Shown here one piece after another: positions 7,600-16,762 of a stretch of DNA of 64,000 nucleotides (position 1 is its first letter; every line of letters begins with the position of its first letter). The stretch comes from Oceanobacillus arenosus (GTDB lineage: Bacteria > Bacillota > Bacilli > Bacillales > Amphibacillaceae). The stretch covers positions 1 through 64,000 of the forward strand of contig NZ_PIOC01000017.1 of the NCBI RefSeq assembly GCF_003369575.1, in the 5' to 3' direction. The notes under the pieces are model-generated. The model was not told where the DNA came from, did not search any database, and worked only from the letters and a program-made list of their open reading frames with translations. The position numbers were made by a program, and so were the translations under genes.

Positions 7600-7937
7600 A
7601 ATAATCACCTATTATAGTATTCCACAAATTACTTTTAATACCTTTATACAATTACTTTAAATTAATTTATATAATTAGGTATATAATCCGAATGAATGGA
7701 TATACTATTATTACAAGCGAATAAACAACCGCACATAGAAACGCATATACCACACACCACTAGCGGGGTCACCATATTTTCAAATCGCCCGTTCACTCAC
7801 TCATTTCACTCGTTCCCTCTCTTTATGATTGGGAAGTACATCCTTGTCCACAATCTATAAACCTATGATACTACTAATAATGAATATACAAATGCATATG
7901 GAATCGCTTGAATTCTGTTTTGAATAGGGGAATGAAT
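7600..7937. other. Noncoding region between XRE and FtsK-like genes
   Basis: About 330 bases without a credible gene. The left part is very AT-rich and carries a near-repeat of AATTACTTT (7627 and 7650), candidate operators for the XRE protein, plus TATAAT boxes (7670 and 7682). The right part turns GC-richer with CACACCACTAGCGGGGTCACC near 7758 and the run GTTCACTCACTCATTTCACT near 7801. A replication or transfer origin is possible given the neighbouring genes, but I recognise no known nic site or iteron set. Confidence 0.4.
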
Positions 7938-9074
7938 ATGGAAATGCTTATAGGGGGAGGGATTGCTGCCCTCACAATTTATGCAGCAGCTAACTGGCAA
8001 ACGAATGACAAGAAAAAGATTGTACACGTATTTAATAATTTGGATTACAAGGTTAAAGATCAGTCGCCTGCATTAATTAAAACTTATAAAACCGATGTTT
8101 ATACCACATACACATATAACGTTCCATATGGGCTTGTGGATGATCCTAAGCTGCAAGTATTAGAAAAGGTACTCAACAGACCTGTTAAAATATCCTTCAC
8201 TAATCAGAAGCTTCATATAAAGGTGTACCAGCAGAAATTAAATAAGGAATATCCTTACAATGTTTTTGCTTCGAAGGGTCATTGGTCTATACCAATCGGA
8301 ATGTCGCAGGATGGGATCATATATCACGATTTCGAGCAGATACCGCACATGATTGTTTCCGGATCTACTACCTGGGGGAAAACTGTATTTATGCGAATGT
8401 TCATGACACACTTAATCGAAAACAATCCAGATGGTGTGGAGTTTTATATTTTGGATTTAAAAGGACGTTTAGCATTTAATCGTTATCGTAATTTAAAACA
8501 AGTTAAGGCTATTGTCGGAGATCATAAAGAATCAGCAAAAGTTTTAAAGATGGTTAAACGAGATATTAAAAAAGACATTGATTATCTGTTATCAATTGAT
8601 GCTGAAAATGCCAAAGAAGGAAATATAAAGACAAGAAAATTTATTATCATTGATGAAGCTGGGGAATTGAAGCCAGAGAAAAGCATGTCCGATGAAGATA
8701 GAGAGTATGCGAGGGATTGCCAGAGCGTAATGAGTTATATTGCCAGGGTGGCTGGGCAAGTTGGATATAAAATGATATTCGGAACGCAGTACCCAACTAA
8801 AGAAGTTCTTGACCCACAAATTAAGGCTAATGCGATAGCTAGGGTAGCTTTTCGTTTAGCTACTTCTGTGCAGTCTGGGGTTGCCATAGATCAACCAGGT
8901 GCGGAAAAATTGGAATACAAAGGGAGAGCCATATACAAAACTGTGGATGAACACCTGGTACAAACGCCTTTTATCAGCAAAGAAGAAATATGGGAAAGAA
9001 TAGGGAGGTATAACAATGTTAGTCCAACAAATGAAACGACAGCAGAGAGAAGAACAGATATTGTTGAGCTTTGA
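7938..9074 (+). CDS. FtsK/SpoIIIE-like DNA translocase (HerA/FtsK superfamily)
   Basis: About 378 residues. One N-terminal membrane-like segment (residues 3-19) is followed by an ATPase domain with Walker A GSTTWGKT and a Walker B strand KFIIIDEAGE, and by the FGTQYPTKEVLDPQIKANA region typical of FtsK-type motors. The Walker A ends in Thr rather than Ser. No C-terminal gamma (DNA-reading) domain is present. The start at 7938 fits AGGGG seven bases upstream. Paired with a replication-relaxation gene, it resembles the translocase/relaxation pairs of Tn916-like elements and Bacillus phages. Likely a coupling or replication motor of the element. Confidence 0.85.
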   Translation: MEMLIGGGIAALTIYAAANWQTNDKKKIVHVFNNLDYKVKDQSPALIKTYKTDVYTTYTYNVPYGLVDDPKLQVLEKVLNRPVKISFTNQKLHIKVYQQKLNKEYPYNVFASKGHWSIPIGMSQDGIIYHDFEQIPHMIVSGSTTWGKTVFMRMFMTHLIENNPDGVEFYILDLKGRLAFNRYRNLKQVKAIVGDHKESAKVLKMVKRDIKKDIDYLLSIDAENAKEGNIKTRKFIIIDEAGELKPEKSMSDEDREYARDCQSVMSYIARVAGQVGYKMIFGTQYPTKEVLDPQIKANAIARVAFRLATSVQSGVAIDQPGAEKLEYKGRAIYKTVDEHLVQTPFISKEEIWERIGRYNNVSPTNETTAERRTDIVEL

Positions 9075-9618
9075 AATTCTAACCTATGCCACACGAAAAC
9101 AACTTCAGATAATAAACAATTTAGGCGGAGATAGAAATGCCCACAGGATACTTCACGAAATGGAAAAGGACAATTTAATAAGCAGCTTACGAACGGAACA
9201 AAAAATATATTATTTATCTAATCGTGGAAAAGAACGCATCGGATCATCACAGGGAGAGTTGAAAAAGTCGCAATTAGTCCATACATTAATGAGGAATGAC
9301 CTTTATATTTTATTAGGTCAACCAAGCGATTGGAAAAAAGAGAAACCGATTAAAGTGAATGGAGAAGTATTCTTAATACCAGATGCATCTTGTATGATAA
9401 AAGGGGAACATCATTTTATTGAAATAGATAATCAGCAGACCATGAAAACGAATATAGAAAAAATTAAGAAATATAAAGAGTTATCACCTGCTATATTTCA
9501 ACAATATAACCATACGCCTACACTAATCTGGTACACCTTATCGGATATTCGCAGGGGTAAATTAAAAGAAGTTTGTGACAAAATCGGAGTTAAGTATGTA
9601 ATATATGGTAATATGTAG
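9016..9618 (+). CDS. Replication-relaxation family protein (Replic_Relax)
   Basis: 200 residues. An N-terminal winged-helix part (residues 8-60: ILLSFEILTYATRKQLQIIN) leads into YYLSNRGKERIG, a hallmark of the replication-relaxation family first described on Bacillus plasmids, and a C-terminal alpha/beta part with DASCMIKGEHHFIEID. It overlaps the end of the translocase gene by 59 bases, with AGGGAGG before its ATG, so the two are made together. Role: plasmid-type DNA replication or relaxation, inferred from the family. Confidence 0.82.
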   Translation: MLVQQMKRQQREEQILLSFEILTYATRKQLQIINNLGGDRNAHRILHEMEKDNLISSLRTEQKIYYLSNRGKERIGSSQGELKKSQLVHTLMRNDLYILLGQPSDWKKEKPIKVNGEVFLIPDASCMIKGEHHFIEIDNQQTMKTNIEKIKKYKELSPAIFQQYNHTPTLIWYTLSDIRRGKLKEVCDKIGVKYVIYGNM

Positions 9619-9643
9619 GTAAAAATGATTAGGGGATGAAGTA

Positions 9644-9949
9644 TTGAATAAAATAGCAATATCTTTATACGTGATCGGAGTTTTAGCAATCATCGGTGGA
9701 ATCGTAAATGGATTTGTAGCATATCAAATACCATTAGATGGTTATCAATATCTAACAGAAAAAGACTATACTGTATTAATTACTTGGATAGCTGCAGGAG
9801 TTATTAGTGGGATAATGATGTTTGGGTTTGCAGAAATCATTAAATTATTAAGTGAAAAGAAATATTTGAATGAAGTTCAAATAACATTAATACGAGATTT
9901 AAAAGATGAGTTGAAAGATATTAAAAAAGGTATGGAGAGAGGGGAATAA
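9644..9949 (+). CDS. Two-TM membrane protein of the prophage
   Basis: 101 residues starting with TTG behind AGGGGATGAAG. Two hydrophobic segments (about 4-27 and 43-66) precede a charged, probably coiled-coil tail (VQITLIRDLKDELKDIKKGMER). No family recognised. It follows the replication-relaxation gene by 25 bases and a terminator follows, making it the last gene of the element before tRNA-Ser. Confidence 0.72.
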   Translation: MNKIAISLYVIGVLAIIGGIVNGFVAYQIPLDGYQYLTEKDYTVLITWIAAGVISGIMMFGFAEIIKLLSEKKYLNEVQITLIRDLKDELKDIKKGMERGE

Positions 9950-9969
9950 ATCCCTTCTCTCTTTTTTTT
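9936..9969 (+). terminator. Terminator at the right end of the prophage
   Basis: Ten-pair stem AGAGAGGGGA/TCCCTTCTCT with one G-U pair, then TTTTTTTT. It overlaps the last codons of the preceding gene. Confidence 0.9.
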
Positions 9970-10090
9970 GTGGTAACATCTATGGTAACATACTAATAAA
10001 ATAATACACTTATTACAAAATACTATAATATGCTTAAACCATTGGTTTTATGCTTTTTAGCTTACTTTTAAATTAAAAAAAATATCAAAG

Positions 10091-10180
10091 CGGAGAAGGT
10101 GGGATTTGAACCCACGCGACGGTTACCCGCCCTAATGCATTTCGAGTGCATCCCCTTCAACCGGGCTTGGGTACTTCTCC
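10091..10180 (-). tRNA. tRNA-Ser (CGA)
   Basis: Reads on the minus strand from GGAGAAG to CTTCTCC with a long variable arm, as in class II tRNAs. The anticodon loop holds CGA, which reads UCG. CCA is not encoded. Its 3' end points at the prophage, only about 120 bp from the last phage gene, as expected if the 3' part of the gene is the phage attachment site. Confidence 0.95.
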
Positions 10181-10366
10181 AAAGACAGATTATGTGAATG
10201 GATTACTATCATGCTCCATTTAGGATTTATAACAATAAACAATTATATACCTCCTATTACTATTTGTCCATTTGGAAAATGAAAGACTACTATTAAATGA
10301 GCGGTTAGTCGATGTAAAACTATCAAGCTAAAATCGAAAAATACATAAAAAAGAGGTTGTACATAC

Positions 10367-10747
10367 ATGGAAGAAAAACAAACATTTCAAACGACTGATG
10401 AATACATACACCAATTTCCACTGGAGGTTCAAGAAAAATTACATACGTTACGGAAGATTATTAAAGAAGCAGCACCAGATGCGCAAGAAAAGATAAGCTA
10501 TCAGATGCCCACATTTGCATGGAATGGGAATCTCATCCACTTTGCAGCATATAAACATCATATCGGATTATATCCTGGTGCAAGTGGTGTTGCTGCTTTT
10601 CAAAAGGAGCTAAAAGGATACAAAACATCAAAGGGTGCGGTGCAAATTCCAATTGAGGAGCCACTCCCAACTGAATTAATACGAAAAATAGTGAAATATA
10701 AAGTTGACGAGAATGCGAAGAAGGCAGAGGCTAAAAGAAAAGGATGA
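10367..10747 (+). CDS. DUF1801 family protein (YdhG/frataxin-like iron chaperone type)
   Basis: 126 residues in the DUF1801/YdhG fold. The core KISYQMPTFAWNGNLIHFAAYKHHIGLYPG (residues about 42-72; quoted here by its end motifs) and the ending with Lys-rich VDENAKKAEAKRK fit the family. B. subtilis YdhG (Fra) was described as a frataxin-like iron-binding protein for iron-sulfur and haem assembly, so this is a likely but unproved role. AAAAAAGAGGTTG precedes the ATG. It is the first chromosomal gene after tRNA-Ser and has no visible operon partner. Confidence 0.85.
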   Translation: MEEKQTFQTTDEYIHQFPLEVQEKLHTLRKIIKEAAPDAQEKISYQMPTFAWNGNLIHFAAYKHHIGLYPGASGVAAFQKELKGYKTSKGAVQIPIEEPLPTELIRKIVKYKVDENAKKAEAKRKG

Positions 10748-10811
10748 GGTATTGTACGACTAAAATGCACAGTGTAAAATAAAATAGACTTTTCGAAGAA
10801 CGGTGATTGCG

Positions 10812-11510
10812 ATGTTTAAAATTATGTTAATAGAAGATGATGCCAGTCTTTTCAATGAAATAAAGAAGAGACTAACGCAATGGTCCTATGATGTCTATGG
10901 CGTTGATAATTTTCATCTGGTTATGGAGGTATTCTCTAAGGTGAAACCTGATTTAGTTATTATTGATATTCAACTGCCAAAGTTTGATGGCTTCCATTGG
11001 TGTAGAATGATACGTACCCACTCGAATGTGCCAATTATTTTTCTATCCTCTCGGGACCACCCGACAGATATGGTCATGTCGATGCAGCTTGGTGCTGATG
11101 ATTTTATTCAAAAACCTTTTCATTTTGATGTACTAATTGCCAAAATCCAAGCGATTCTTAGGCGTACCTACAATTATAATATTCATGAGGAAACTGCTTT
11201 ACGAACATGGAATGGGGCAACAATCGATTACTTGAAAAACACGGTTAGTAATGAGAAGGGCAATATTATGTTGACTAAAAATGAAATATACATATTAAAA
11301 ATTCTCGTAGAACATAAAAATCATATTGTTAGTCGTGAGGAAATTATGAAAAGTCTTTGGGAAGATGAGCGCTTTGTAAGTGATAATACGCTGACGGTCA
11401 ATGTGAATCGTTTAAGGAAACGATTAGAAGAACTCGATTTAAATAATTGGATTGAAACGATCGTTGGTCAAGGGTATATGGCGTTAGAAGCGGATGTTGA
11501 TCATGTTTAG
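10812..11510 (+). CDS. BceR-type response regulator (OmpR family)
   Basis: About 232 residues: receiver domain (1-120) with acceptor Asp52 (IIDIQLP) and Lys in FIQKPF, then a winged-helix DNA-binding domain (130-230) ending ETIVGQGYMA. ATG at 10812 is preferred over GTG at 10803 because the ribosome-binding stretch ACGGTGA overlaps that GTG. It overlaps the kinase gene, and the kinase and a BceAB-type ABC transporter follow. Established for this family: the transporter senses bacitracin-like peptides and signals through the kinase; the regulator then activates the transporter operon. A matching palindrome lies at 12498-12525. Confidence 0.92.
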   Translation: MFKIMLIEDDASLFNEIKKRLTQWSYDVYGVDNFHLVMEVFSKVKPDLVIIDIQLPKFDGFHWCRMIRTHSNVPIIFLSSRDHPTDMVMSMQLGADDFIQKPFHFDVLIAKIQAILRRTYNYNIHEETALRTWNGATIDYLKNTVSNEKGNIMLTKNEIYILKILVEHKNHIVSREEIMKSLWEDERFVSDNTLTVNVNRLRKRLEELDLNNWIETIVGQGYMALEADVDHV

Positions 11511-12507
11511 AAAATATCTTGTAGAAAGAAAAAGTTGGATACTGATATTTTCCTGTTTGCAATTACTGCTTCTTTTAATTGGTTATATGGATTCAACGCT
11601 ACATTTTTCATCGATCCTGTATATTGTCTTTTTATCTTGCATCATCTTTGTCCTGTTTATTATTATCCGTTATCATCGAGAAATTGCTTTTTATAAAAGT
11701 ATAGACGAATGGCAGCCAGGCATTGAAATTACAAACATCAAGGAAGCGGAAACACCACTAGAAAAAATAGTAGATCAAGTGCTGAAACTCCAAACAGAAT
11801 CGTATCGACAGGAAATCAATCATTATTTAATAGATGTCGAACAAGAAAAAGATGAGTTACTAACCTGGATTCATGAAGTGAAAACGCCGTTAACGACAAT
11901 ACAATTAATGATTGATCGAATAGAGAATCAGGTGCTAAAATCGCAATTGATGATCGAATGGCTTCGAATACACTTATTACTAGATCAACAATTGCATCTA
12001 AAACGGATTCCTTTTATGAAAAATGATTTATTTGTAGAAAAAGTAGATTTAGAATCTCTCGTTTTTAATGAAATAAAGGCCCTACAATCATGGTGTTTCG
12101 AGAAAGGACTTGGGTTTGATGTTTCATTTAAAGTAACAGAGGTTCTATCCGACGCGAAATGGTTGGGTTTTATCATCCGTCAACTACTTACGAATGCTAT
12201 TAAATATAGTGAAAATGCCGATATTGAGATTCATAGTTTTATAAGTGATGGAATTACTCAATTAAGGATTCATGATGCTGGTCGTGGAATCGATGCGAAA
12301 GATTTATCACGTATTTTTGATAAAGGCTTTACTTCGACAACAAATCATAAAGACGGTGTATCTACTGGGATGGGGCTCTATTTAACGAAAAAAGTTGCAA
12401 CAGAATTAAATATACATATTGATGTCGAGTCAAAATTAAATGAAGGAACGACATTTACGTTAATTTTTGCAAAAAAGAATGAATTTCTCAAGCTAACAAG
12501 CATGTGA
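11503..12507 (+). CDS. BceS-type intramembrane-sensing histidine kinase
   Basis: About 334 residues, short like other BceS kinases. Two N-terminal membrane helices (about 10-27 and 33-55) have almost no extracellular loop, so the kinase cannot sense a ligand itself. HisKA motif HEVKTPLTT holds the phosphorylated His; ATPase boxes include LLTNAIKYSEN, DAGRGID and STGMGLYL. The start MFRKYLVERKSW matches the family start; ATG at 11494 is the alternative. Its last codons lie within the palindrome that I take as the BceR operator. Confidence 0.92.
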   Translation: MFRKYLVERKSWILIFSCLQLLLLLIGYMDSTLHFSSILYIVFLSCIIFVLFIIIRYHREIAFYKSIDEWQPGIEITNIKEAETPLEKIVDQVLKLQTESYRQEINHYLIDVEQEKDELLTWIHEVKTPLTTIQLMIDRIENQVLKSQLMIEWLRIHLLLDQQLHLKRIPFMKNDLFVEKVDLESLVFNEIKALQSWCFEKGLGFDVSFKVTEVLSDAKWLGFIIRQLLTNAIKYSENADIEIHSFISDGITQLRIHDAGRGIDAKDLSRIFDKGFTSTTNHKDGVSTGMGLYLTKKVATELNIHIDVESKLNEGTTFTLIFAKKNEFLKLTSM

Positions 12508-12525
12508 CGATAATGTCACATGCTT
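12498..12525. promoter_or_regulatory. BceR-type operator palindrome over the bceS stop codon
   Basis: Near-perfect palindrome with arms AAGCATGTGAC and GTCACATGCTT around GATAAT. The ATGTGAC-N6-GTCACAT core has the form I recall for BceR-like regulator sites ahead of bceAB-type genes. It covers the kinase stop codon (12505-12507) and ends about 80 bp before the transporter start. The same palindrome could fold as a weak terminator (TTTCCTATTTT follows), so it may do both. Confidence 0.7.
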
Positions 12526-12605
12526 TCCTATTTTGTTCGTTGATTCGCGGGAAGAATCAGCTAACTAAGGTTACGATAGTAGTAGAGAAAAGGAGATGAA
12601 ACATA

Positions 12606-13367
12606 ATGAATATGTTGGAAGCACAGAAACTTCATAAAAGCTATGGGAATAAATTTAACCGACAGGAAGTACTAAAAGGTATCGATATTCAAGTGGAAAA
12701 GGGGGAGTTCGTTGGTATTATGGGCCCATCCGGTTCGGGGAAGACAACGCTGTTAAATGTTCTTTCCTCAATTGATCGTGTTAGTCAGGGAACAATAAAA
12801 ATAGAAGGAAAAGAATTTACGAGAATGAAGGATAAGCAGTTAGCTGAATTTCGTAAGCACCACTTAGGATTTATTTTTCAAGACTATAATCTATTAGATA
12901 CGTTAACAGTGAAGGAAAATATTATGCTGCCATTAACGGTGAAAAAGGTTTCTAAAGATAAAGCACAGCAATTATATAAATCGATTGTAAATGAATTAGG
13001 GATTGCGGATATCGGGGATAAATATCCGAATGAAATATCTGGAGGACAGAAGCAGCGTACATCTGCTGCACGTGCCTTTGTTCATCAGCCAAGCATCATA
13101 TTTGCGGATGAACCAACAGGTGCCCTTGACTCGAAAGCGGCATCCAACTTACTAAATAAATTAAGTGATTTAAATGAAAAGCTCGAAGCAACGATTGTGA
13201 TGGTTACCCATGATCCCCTTGCTGCAAGTTATTGTAGTAGGGTTGTGTTTATTAAGGATGGGCAGATTTTTACGCACTTAAATAAAGGGCAAGAGGATAG
13301 GCAAAGCTTTTTCAATGATATTATTAAAACCCAAGGTGTGCTTGGCGGGGTGCAGTATGAGTATTAA
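12606..13367 (+). CDS. BceA-type ABC transporter ATP-binding protein
   Basis: 253 residues, soluble ATPase of the macrolide-exporter (MacB-like) class. Walker [11 protein letters not shown]-loop [10 protein letters not shown], signature SGGQKQRT, Walker [13 protein letters not shown] and H-loop MVTHD are all present. It powers BceB-type release of peptide antibiotics from their lipid II-cycle targets. AAAGGAGATG lies upstream. It overlaps the permease gene by 11 bases. Confidence 0.93.
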   Translation: MNMLEAQKLHKSYGNKFNRQEVLKGIDIQVEKGEFVGIMGPSGSGKTTLLNVLSSIDRVSQGTIKIEGKEFTRMKDKQLAEFRKHHLGFIFQDYNLLDTLTVKENIMLPLTVKKVSKDKAQQLYKSIVNELGIADIGDKYPNEISGGQKQRTSAARAFVHQPSIIFADEPTGALDSKAASNLLNKLSDLNEKLEATIVMVTHDPLAASYCSRVVFIKDGQIFTHLNKGQEDRQSFFNDIIKTQGVLGGVQYEY

Positions 13368-15306
13368 TCAACTTATTTTCCGAAACTTACGGAAAAATAT
13401 TAGGAATTACTACCTATATGTTTTCGCACTCATCTTTAGTGTTGCTTTATATTTCGCCTTTGTTACATTGCAGTATGATCCATCGATGGATGAAGTGGAA
13501 GGGGGAATAAAAGGCGCAGCAGCTATTCGCGTTGGTTCTATCCTTTTAATCGCAATTGTAACAGTGTTTCTCATCTATGCAAACAATTTGTTTATAAAAA
13601 GAAGAAGTAAAGAAATCGGACTATTGCAATTAGTTGGATTGACGAAGGGGAAGATATTTCAAATTCTCAGTATTGAAAATATCATGCTTTATTTTGGATC
13701 AATGCTAATTGGTATATTCCTTGGTTTTAGTTCATCCAAATTAATTATGATGATTCTTATAAAAATTTTAGGTGTGGAAGAGACTGCTGTTCTGCGATTT
13801 TCATTAGAAGCATTGATTCAGACAGTCATTGTTTTTGCAGGAATCTACGTTGTCATCTTATTAATGAATGCAATCTTCATTAAAAGGCAGCGTATTATAT
13901 CGTTGTTTAATCGGACATCCTCAAGGGAAGGGAAAAGGCGTCGGGTGTCAATTATAGAAATGATTGTCGGTATTATTGGATTAGCACTCATCGGGTTAGG
14001 CTATTATTTATCGACAAGGCTTTTCGGCGGAGAGTTTATGATGATGGAGCAATTGTTTATCGTGATGGTGATCATTCTAGCATCTGTCATTATCGGATCC
14101 TATCTTTTTTATAAAGGGTCGGTGAGCTTTATATTCAATCTGATCCGGAAAAAGAATGCAGGCTACTTAACGGTAAATAAAGTACTGTCACTCTCGTCCA
14201 TCATGTTCCGGATGAAATCGAATTCCTTTCTTTTAACAGTAATAACAACGATCTCCGCGCTTGCTATCGGATTATTATCGTTAACATATATTTCTTATTA
14301 TTCAATAGAGAAAAATGCGGACAGCAATATCGTCCACCATTTCTCAATTCCTAATCTAGAGCATGCTGCACAATTTACAGAAGCACTAGATGAGGAGCAA
14401 ATTGAATATACACGTACGGAAATAGACCTTTTAAATGTGAATGCTGATATATCGGAAATCGCCGGAGGACTTGAAGATTTAAACTTAAAAGATGAAGACC
14501 TTCTCGCACCAATGGTCGTTATTCCTGAGAGCTTTGCAGAAGATATTGACCTTGCCGAAAATGAGACCTTATTTGTCAATAATAATCATGCGCTACAAGC
14601 CTTTATGTCCTTTAAAGAAACGGGAAAAATTACTTTAGCTGGGAAAAATAATACAGTTGAATTGAATTTTATTGGATTAAAAGATAAAAATGTATTGCCA
14701 ATGAGATTAACAAATGGCGGACTCCCTGTAGCCGTTGTTGATGATGCTGTCTATCAGCATTTAGCAAAGGATGCAGAAGCCTCGATTCAAGGAGAATTCT
14801 CTATCCATGTTGGCATTGATATTAATGATGAACGGGAAGTAAAAAAAGCAGACAGCATTTTCCAAGAACGAGGTATAAGTGAATGGGCGGGACATGAATC
14901 ACGAATTGAATATGTTCAATTGCAGAAACAAATTTTAGGGATTGGTCTGTTTGTTGTTGGCTTTCTAGGTGTAGCCTTTTTAATCACCTCTGGCTGTATT
15001 CTTTATTTCAAACAAATGGATGAAAGTGAAGAGGAGAAGGGAAGCTATACAATATTACGAAAACTGGGCTTTACAAAAGAAGATTTACTAAACGGAATCA
15101 AAGTAAAGCAAATGATTAACTTTGGTATTCCATTATTACTCGGACTTTGTCATAGTTACTTTGCAGTGAAATCCGGCTGGTTCTTTTTTGGAACAGAACT
15201 ATGGACGCCGATGATTATCGTGATGGTGCTTTATACATTGCTTTATTCTATTTTTGGAATGCTGTCCGTGTTATATAGTAAGCGTGTGATAAGCGAGTCA
15301 TTATAG
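13357..15306 (+). CDS. BceB-type ABC permease (antimicrobial peptide resistance)
   Basis: About 649 residues, near the family norm. Predicted layout is ten membrane helices, with four FtsX-type helices near the N-terminus, more around 210-310, and a large extracellular domain (about 320-520) between helices 7 and 8 that determines ligand choice. The true start is ATG at 13357 ([14 protein letters not shown]) inside the end of the ATPase gene, with GGCGGGG ahead. With the adjacent kinase it forms the peptide sensor. Substrate cannot be read from the sequence; bacitracin, nisin or mersacidin-like peptides are possible. Confidence 0.93.
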   Translation: MSINQLIFRNLRKNIRNYYLYVFALIFSVALYFAFVTLQYDPSMDEVEGGIKGAAAIRVGSILLIAIVTVFLIYANNLFIKRRSKEIGLLQLVGLTKGKIFQILSIENIMLYFGSMLIGIFLGFSSSKLIMMILIKILGVEETAVLRFSLEALIQTVIVFAGIYVVILLMNAIFIKRQRIISLFNRTSSREGKRRRVSIIEMIVGIIGLALIGLGYYLSTRLFGGEFMMMEQLFIVMVIILASVIIGSYLFYKGSVSFIFNLIRKKNAGYLTVNKVLSLSSIMFRMKSNSFLLTVITTISALAIGLLSLTYISYYSIEKNADSNIVHHFSIPNLEHAAQFTEALDEEQIEYTRTEIDLLNVNADISEIAGGLEDLNLKDEDLLAPMVVIPESFAEDIDLAENETLFVNNNHALQAFMSFKETGKITLAGKNNTVELNFIGLKDKNVLPMRLTNGGLPVAVVDDAVYQHLAKDAEASIQGEFSIHVGIDINDEREVKKADSIFQERGISEWAGHESRIEYVQLQKQILGIGLFVVGFLGVAFLITSGCILYFKQMDESEEEKGSYTILRKLGFTKEDLLNGIKVKQMINFGIPLLLGLCHSYFAVKSGWFFFGTELWTPMIIVMVLYTLLYSIFGMLSVLYSKRVISESL

Positions 15307-15315
15307 GGAGGAAAA

Positions 15316-15344
15316 GACGAAATCTATCGTGATTTCGTCTTTTT
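15316..15344 (+). terminator. Terminator of the bce-type operon
   Basis: Stem GACGAAATC/GATTTCGTC with loop TATCGT and a T-run. Confidence 0.88.
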
Positions 15345-15356
15345 GTTTGCTAAGCA

Positions 15357-15392
15357 ACAAAAAAATCACTCCCCTAATATCAGGAAGTGATT
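15357..15392 (-). terminator. Minus-strand terminator after tRNA-Thr
   Basis: On the minus strand AATCACTTCC pairs with GGGGAGTGATT and is followed by a run of T. It lies 45 bases past the tRNA 3' end and is the likely end of its transcript. Confidence 0.75.
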
Positions 15393-15436
15393 GTAAATGG
15401 ATGATATAATGATTACTGTTGAGATACATCTTGTGA

Positions 15437-15509
15437 TGCTGATGAGAGGAATCGAACCCCCGACCTCTTCATTACGAGTGAAGCGCACTACCGACTGTGC
15501 TACATCAGC
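15437..15509 (-). tRNA. tRNA-Thr (CGT)
   Basis: 73 bases on the minus strand with acceptor GCTGATG/CATCAGC, GTTCGATTC in the T arm and anticodon CGT (reads ACG). CCA is not encoded. It stands alone with its own promoter and terminator, not in a tRNA cluster. Confidence 0.95.
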
Positions 15510-15534
15510 AATTGAAAAATAAAGTACAATAAAC

Positions 15535-15563
15535 ATGTTACTCCTTTTATTTATGATGTTCAA
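15535..15563 (-). promoter_or_regulatory. Promoter of tRNA-Thr
   Basis: Minus-strand TTGAAC and TAACAT with a 17 bp spacer, ending about 25 bases before the tRNA 5' end. Confidence 0.6.
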
Positions 15564-15618
15564 GTAGTTTTTGCATAAAAGACAACTAAAAATTAAATTT
15601 GAAGGGAGAAAGTCTTCA

Positions 15619-16152
15619 TTGATAACCATTCAAAAGGCTAATCATGAGCATATTCATGGCATTGCGAAGGTTTGCATTGCTAGCTATTGGGCGACTTATG
15701 GTGATTTACTTTCGACGAAATACATCGAACGCATGATTCAGGAATTTTACACACCAGAGCGTTTACTAGAAGAAGTGATGACAACTTCGAGATTTTGGAA
15801 TGGTTGGATTGTTGCTGTTGAAGGTGGAAAAGTCATTGGTGCAGGCGTTGGTGGGATGATTAGCGAAAATCACGGTGAATTATTTGTCCTATACGCAAAT
15901 CCAGACAGAAGAAAAGAAGGAATTGGCAGCATGATTCTCGATGCCGTTACCAAGGAATTAATTGAATATGGTGCAAAGGAACAGTGGGTGAACGTTACGA
16001 AAGGAAATATAAAAGGCATTCCCTTTTATGAAGCGAAGGGATTCGATTTTATTAATGAGCAGGATGAATATGGTGTTATCGAAGGCGAAGATTTTAAAGC
16101 GCTAAGGTATCATCGATTTCTAAATGATTTGCATGCTGGTTCCATTCTGTAG
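15619..16152 (+). CDS. GNAT family N-acetyltransferase
   Basis: About 177 residues. The acetyl-CoA binding motif A is visible as LFVLYANPDRRKEGIGSMIL, followed by the WVNVTKGNIKGIPFYEAKGF motif B typical of small-molecule acetyltransferases. TTG at 15619 is chosen because GAAGGGAG lies 12 bases before it, while earlier in-frame starts have no ribosome site and run into the tRNA-Thr promoter. Substrate unknown. Confidence 0.85.
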   Translation: MITIQKANHEHIHGIAKVCIASYWATYGDLLSTKYIERMIQEFYTPERLLEEVMTTSRFWNGWIVAVEGGKVIGAGVGGMISENHGELFVLYANPDRRKEGIGSMILDAVTKELIEYGAKEQWVNVTKGNIKGIPFYEAKGFDFINEQDEYGVIEGEDFKALRYHRFLNDLHAGSIL

Positions 16153-16210
16153 AAAAATAGCGATAGTCAGCTACAAAAAAATAGTAACTTACAAAAGGAT
16201 GATTAAAGGT

Positions 16211-16633
16211 ATGAATAACCTTACAAAAATGAAAATATTAAAGCCTGCAAATGAGGTATTTGAAGCTTTTGTAGACCCTACCAAAATTGGGGGATTTTGG
16301 TTTACATCGAGTTCCGAAAGATGGGAACAAGGGAAGACGATTACGTTAAGATATGACGAATACGACGCCCAAGGGGATATAAAAATAAAGGAAATCGAAC
16401 CAAATAAAGAAATCGTTTTTCAAGATGGAGAAGGTCATCTTGTCGCGATTTCACTAACAGAGCTGGATAATTCAACTACCATAATTGAAATTAATGAAGA
16501 CGGTTTTGATGAAAATAATCCCATGCTTATCAATCAATTGATCGATAATAAAGAAGGCTGGGTTTATATGCTAACATGCTTAAAGGGCTATTTGGAATAC
16601 GGTGTTAACTTGCGAGCAGCATTAGTTAAATAA
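16211..16633 (+). CDS. SRPBCC/AHSA1-like (START superfamily) protein
   Basis: About 140 residues with the Bet v1-like pattern: ILKPANEVFEAFVDPTKIGG at the start, FWFTSSSERWEQGKTI, and a long C-terminal helix GWVYMLTCLKGYLEYG. This is the Activator of Hsp90 homologue 1-like (AHSA1/YndB) group, which binds hydrophobic ligands; no ligand is known. ATG at 16211 is most like the family start, though its ribosome site AAAAGG is 12 bases away; ATG 16199 is the alternative. A strong terminator follows. Confidence 0.82.
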   Translation: MNNLTKMKILKPANEVFEAFVDPTKIGGFWFTSSSERWEQGKTITLRYDEYDAQGDIKIKEIEPNKEIVFQDGEGHLVAISLTELDNSTTIIEINEDGFDENNPMLINQLIDNKEGWVYMLTCLKGYLEYGVNLRAALVK

Positions 16634-16640
16634 CTACCTG

Positions 16641-16667
16641 AAAAAGAGCAATCATAATGCTCTTTTT
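16641..16667 (+). terminator. Terminator
   Basis: Perfect stem AAAAAGAGCA/TGCTCTTTTT whose right arm supplies the T-run. Confidence 0.88.
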
Positions 16668-16762
16668 CTATTTTTACTACTATATGTTATATAGACTGCC
16701 ACCATATAGTTTATTCTAATAAAATACTGTTGAAATATTATAGGAATATTCGGAAAGAATTT

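Noticed and set aside
7741-7830. Known oriT or double-strand origin
   Set aside because: The CACTAGCGGGGTCACC and CACTCACTCATTTCACTC stretches attracted attention, but match no nic site I know (ICEBs1, pUB110, pMV158, pC194 types), so no origin is called.
15366-15629. 87-residue minus-strand frame
   Set aside because: It runs through tRNA-Thr and its terminator and promoter; it is an accidental frame.
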